Source: Bacillota bacterium
Lineage (GTDB): Bacteria > Bacillota > Sulfobacillia > JAJYWN01 > JAJZPE01
Assembly: GCA_021787335.1 (NCBI GenBank)
Contig: JAJYMC010000044.1
Span: 76,137 to 140,136, forward strand
Length of the DNA stretch: 64,000 bases
Direction: 5' to 3'
Position numbers and translations under genes: made by a program. Shown here piece by piece: positions 61,606 through 64,000 of this stretch; position 1 is the stretch's first letter; every line of letters starts with the position of its first letter. The notes under the pieces are model-generated. The model saw nothing but the letters and a program-made list of their open reading frames with translations, did no database searches and had not been told where the DNA came from.

Positions 61606-62274
61606 GTGAGTCAACCAATGAATGAGCCGATGGCTAACCCAAGAGCCGCCCTGGAGGCGTTGCTCCTGGCGGCGCCCGCGGCGGCCCGCGTCGAGAACCT
61701 GGCTGAGGCCCTGGGTCTCGAGGCGGGAGCGGTCGAGGCTCTCCTGAACGAGTTGGCGGGGGAGTACGACCGGACGGGGCGGGGGTTTGCGCTTCAGGCC
61801 GTGGCCGGGGGCTATCGCCTGGTGACCCGGCCCGAGTTCGCCGTGGCCGTCAACCGCTTCCTCAAGGGCCCGGCGCTCCCCACGTTGACCACGGCGACCC
61901 TGGAGACCCTCTCCATCATCGCCTACCGGCAACCGGTAACCCGGCTCGACATCGAGGCCATCCGCGGGGTCCGGGTCGACAAGGCCCTCTCGACCTTGCT
62001 CGAGCGCGGCATGATCAGGGAACTCGGGCGCAAAGAAGGGATCGGGCGGCCGATCCTGTATGGGACGACGCCGCTCTTCCTCGAGCATTTCGGGCTGGCT
62101 GGCCTCGGTGAACTGCCCGGTCTCGAGGACGCGGCCCCGGCGGACGGGTCCGCGGAAGCCGCGGCGGGGCAGGACGCGGAGGGACCGGGCGAGGCGGCGG
62201 AAGGAGCCGAGCCGAAAGCGGAGGCGGAGGCGGCCGAACCCCCGGACGAGGCGGAACCAAAGGACGAGCGATGA
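61606..62274 (+). CDS. scpB: Segregation and condensation protein B
   Basis: This 222-residue protein has two winged-helix domains, including RPEFAVAVNRFLKG and the ScpB signature LETLSIIAYRQPVTRLDIEAIRGVRVDKALSTLLERGMIRELGRKEGIGRPILYGTT. Residues after about 165 form an Ala/Glu/Pro-rich acidic tail, longer than usual. GTG 61606 is the listed start; ATG 61618 and 61630 are in frame. Confidence 0.95.
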   Translation: MSQPMNEPMANPRAALEALLLAAPAAARVENLAEALGLEAGAVEALLNELAGEYDRTGRGFALQAVAGGYRLVTRPEFAVAVNRFLKGPALPTLTTATLETLSIIAYRQPVTRLDIEAIRGVRVDKALSTLLERGMIRELGRKEGIGRPILYGTTPLFLEHFGLAGLGELPGLEDAAPADGSAEAAAGQDAEGPGEAAEGAEPKAEAEAAEPPDEAEPKDER

Positions 62275-62282
62275 ATGAAAGA

Positions 62283-62313
62283 CCCGGGCCGGCTGCGGCT
62301 CGGGCTTCTTCGT
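62283..62313 (+). terminator. Terminator after scpB
   Basis: The arms CCCGGGCCG (62283-62291) and CGGCTCGGG (62296-62304) pair with one G-T wobble, followed by the pyrimidine-rich CTTCTTCGTCTT. From here to about 63440 the base composition becomes visibly less G+C-rich. Confidence 0.7.
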
Positions 62314-62473
62314 CTTGTCGTAATATCCTTTTTTCTCGCAAAGCGACCATCAACGCCCCGATGATGCTTTCTCCCGGCCTAGTGCTCATACTTACTATCG
62401 CCTAATAGCAGGCACAATACAGACAGGGATTTCAACTACTCGTATTGAACCCAAGCTGCCAGGAGGGGTGCAT

Positions 62474-63202
62474 TTGCGTTTTGACCACCTGACACATCAT
62501 GTGCCGGACCTGGCTGCGGCAATGAGCGACTACACTGATCTCGGCTTCTCTATGAAATTGGTTGGGTCTGACTCGGTCGGCGGCACACGGATTGCTTTCT
62601 GTCGCAACGGGCGCAGTTACTGGGAGCTAATCGGTGTTGACGACATGCTGGCATTTGAACGACAACAGGCGCAGCGCCAGGAGCGGTATCCTGACCTCAT
62701 TTTCTCAATAGTGGACGCAGTTAAGGGCGGAGGCGGGGTGACCTCGTTCGCGGTAGAGGTTGCAGACCTCGATGCGGTGGTCGGTCGGTTGCGGGCCGCG
62801 GGATTGCCAATTGCAGAACCAGTGAGGCGTGGTCGTCAGGAGGAAAGCGGCAAATGGACCTGGGCGATGGCCGGGCTAACAGGAGGCCCTGCCTGGTTAC
62901 CATTCTTTATTGAGTATGCGGTACCAGGGGACCAGCGGCTGGCCGCACTCCCGATGTCATCATGGAGGATTAACCATCTGATTATAGAGACGCAACAGCC
63001 TTTGGCTGGCGGTCAGACGCTCTCGGCCCTGCTTGGACTCGAACTGTGTCACGTTGAATCAGAGCGGTGGGTGGTTCCCCTCCCCGGTGCCACAGTCCAC
63101 CTGGTACCAGGAAATGCTGAACGTATTACGACCGTGGTGCTGAGCGGGGCCCCGGGGCTGGCCAGGGACATTTCAGGTTTACGTCTGGCTGGGACCAACT
63201 AA
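62474..63202 (+). CDS. VOC/glyoxalase-like domain protein
   Basis: This 242-residue protein starts RFDHLTHHVPDLAAAMSDYTDLGF, the opening of glyoxalase-like (VOC) domains, and has a second half-repeat beginning MSSWRINHLIIETQQPL. The layout matches the two-module Glyoxalase_3 type. Metal ligands are suggested by His in FDHLTHH and Glu in ELIG, FIEY. The TTG at 62474 has AGGAGGGG at proper distance; GTG 62468 is too close. Codon third positions are far less G+C-rich than in neighbours, which points to recent acquisition. It lies between scpB and a DUF2953 gene, which are often close together. Confidence 0.82.
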   Translation: MRFDHLTHHVPDLAAAMSDYTDLGFSMKLVGSDSVGGTRIAFCRNGRSYWELIGVDDMLAFERQQAQRQERYPDLIFSIVDAVKGGGGVTSFAVEVADLDAVVGRLRAAGLPIAEPVRRGRQEESGKWTWAMAGLTGGPAWLPFFIEYAVPGDQRLAALPMSSWRINHLIIETQQPLAGGQTLSALLGLELCHVESERWVVPLPGATVHLVPGNAERITTVVLSGAPGLARDISGLRLAGTN

Positions 63203-63492
63203 GTCCACACAACAAATGCCAAGACGCTGAGAGCCATTGATGCCGGTTATCCTGGCCGGGTCAATGGTGCCCGAAGCAGAAACAGTGAGAGCCTGTATGC
63301 CCTATGCAACGAGGGATACAGGCTCTTTGAAAAAACAACGGCCCATTCTTGCTGGCTTATACTAGCTGCCGGCGCCGTCGATGTACACGTCATGGACCGG
63401 GTACGCATGTGCCTGATCCGCATACCAATTGATGGGATACTACGTCTTTCTGGGGAAACTAGGACGCGCGGGGGGAGGTGGGTCCGACGCTC
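63203..63492. other. Low-GC intergenic region with a palindromic hairpin
   Basis: These 290 bases hold no convincing gene. Arms AGAGCCTGTAT (63288-63298) and ATACAGGCTCT (63316-63326) form a long stem, extended by CCCT/AGGG, followed by TTGAAAAAAC; it may be the terminator of the VOC gene or part of the element that brought it in. G+C content rises again around 63460. Confidence 0.6.
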
Positions 63493-64000
63493 GTGCTGGT
63501 CTGGGCCGCCGTCATCGCGGCGACCCTCGCCGTCCTGCTCAACCAGTGGATCGAGGTCCGGCTTCACTACCGCTGGGGGGGCCTCTCCGGGGGTCTGGAG
63601 GTGGTCGTCTCCGGCTTCGGCGGGCGGTCGGTCTACCGTTCGACGAACATCTTGCGGGAACCGGTAGCCAGCGCCAAGGCGGTCGCGGCGGGGACGGACC
63701 CCATGGCCGTGATGACCCTCCATGCAGGCCTCGAGCGTCTCCACGAGGTGGTGGACACAGTCCGGCAGGCCGTGGCGGACTACCGGGCAGCCATTGAGTA
63801 CCTGGAGACGCGGGCCGTCCGCACCCGCATCGAGGCCAACCTGGCCATCGGCACGGGGGAGGCGGCCTCCACGGGCATCATGGCCGGTGTGGGGTGGGCC
63901 GCCCTGGGCACCCTGGCGGTGCAGCTCCAGAGGAACCTCCCGGAGGGCTCAGCCAGCCCGGTCTTCAAGGTCTTCCCGGACTATCGCCGAAGGGTCTTCG
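63493..64000 (+). CDS. DUF2953 domain protein, truncated by the window edge
   Basis: The frame is open from about 63493 to the end of the window (169 codons, no stop). It starts with a membrane helix (VLVWAAVIAATLAVLLNQWIEVRL) and later shows STGIMAGVGWAALGTLAV and FKVFPDYRRRVF, the pattern of DUF2953 proteins of spore-formers, whose genes commonly lie downstream of scpAB and upstream of ytfJ. The exact role is unknown; expression in the forespore is reported for relatives by my recollection. The start is uncertain: GTG 63493 or GTG 63478, both near GGGGGAGG. Confidence 0.75.
   Translation, partial: MLVWAAVIAATLAVLLNQWIEVRLHYRWGGLSGGLEVVVSGFGGRSVYRSTNILREPVASAKAVAAGTDPMAVMTLHAGLERLHEVVDTVRQAVADYRAAIEYLETRAVRTRIEANLAIGTGEAASTGIMAGVGWAALGTLAVQLQRNLPEGSASPVFKVFPDYRRRVF

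Noticed and set aside
63429-63797. A 122-codon frame at the right end starting MMGYYVFLGKLG
   Set aside because: It is Gly/Arg-rich and overlaps the better-supported DUF2953 frame, which stays open to the window edge.

Overview
The window reads as one continuous stretch of a G+C-rich (by eye about two-thirds G+C), endospore-forming member of the Bacillota, probably an anaerobe of the class Clostridia or a relative. Support comes from an alpha/beta-type small acid-soluble spore protein (56287-56580), scpA-scpB followed by a DUF2953 gene, strong AGGAGG-type ribosome binding sites with many GTG and TTG starts, and low-potential redox genes: aldehyde:ferredoxin oxidoreductase, several ferredoxin-like proteins, DUF362 and a triheme c-type lipoprotein. 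I saw no rRNA, tRNA, CRISPR array, transposase or phage gene.

Layout. 1-10828: scattered metabolic genes (nitrilase-fold amidohydrolase, D-aminoacylase, PTS enzyme I, a frameshifted VanW gene, a YwiC-like membrane protein, metallophosphoesterase, MBL hydrolase, serine hydrolase, EamA transporter, DUF72). 10924-16802: tripartite tricarboxylate transporter tctCBA, joined to a duplicated two-gene cassette of a ferredoxin-like protein plus a conserved protein I cannot name. 16860-19549: TetR regulator plus ABC-2 exporter behind a clear promoter/operator. 19574-36908: a sigma-54 activator, matching 18-bp binding sites, a near-perfect sigma-54 promoter, and a roughly 15-kb run of 15 genes: a branched-chain-type ABC importer, then a PreA-like reductase, a LeuA-type condensing enzyme, cupin, DUF362, alcohol dehydrogenase, IlvD-type dehydratase, cyclase, acyl-CoA dehydrogenase and EtfBA. 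36960-43476: a second acyl-CoA operon behind consensus -35/-10 boxes and a perfect 20-bp palindrome, containing its own TetR gene. 43479-50986: OYE-type reductase, AOR, SDH-type protease, GNAT, TPR protein and amino-acid permease. 51118-56080: pstSCA with two unequal pstB genes, then phoU. 56287-64000: spore protein, small proteins, triheme lipoprotein, BadF-type kinase, M50 protease, trpS, scpAB, a low-GC VOC gene and a truncated DUF2953 gene.

How it fits together. The main theme is import of organic acids or amino acids and their conversion through CoA thioesters, with electrons leaving by ETF and ferredoxin-type carriers. The three most interesting items are the duplicated ferredoxin/CxCGIFN cassette tied to tctCBA, the sigma-54-controlled catabolic operon whose acyl-CoA dehydrogenase lacks both usual catalytic glutamates, and the pair of PstB ATPases whose defects both fall in the same composite ATP site. 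Two genes carry single-base frameshifts and a 25-G run lies near the left end; both kinds of defect may be sequencing or assembly errors.
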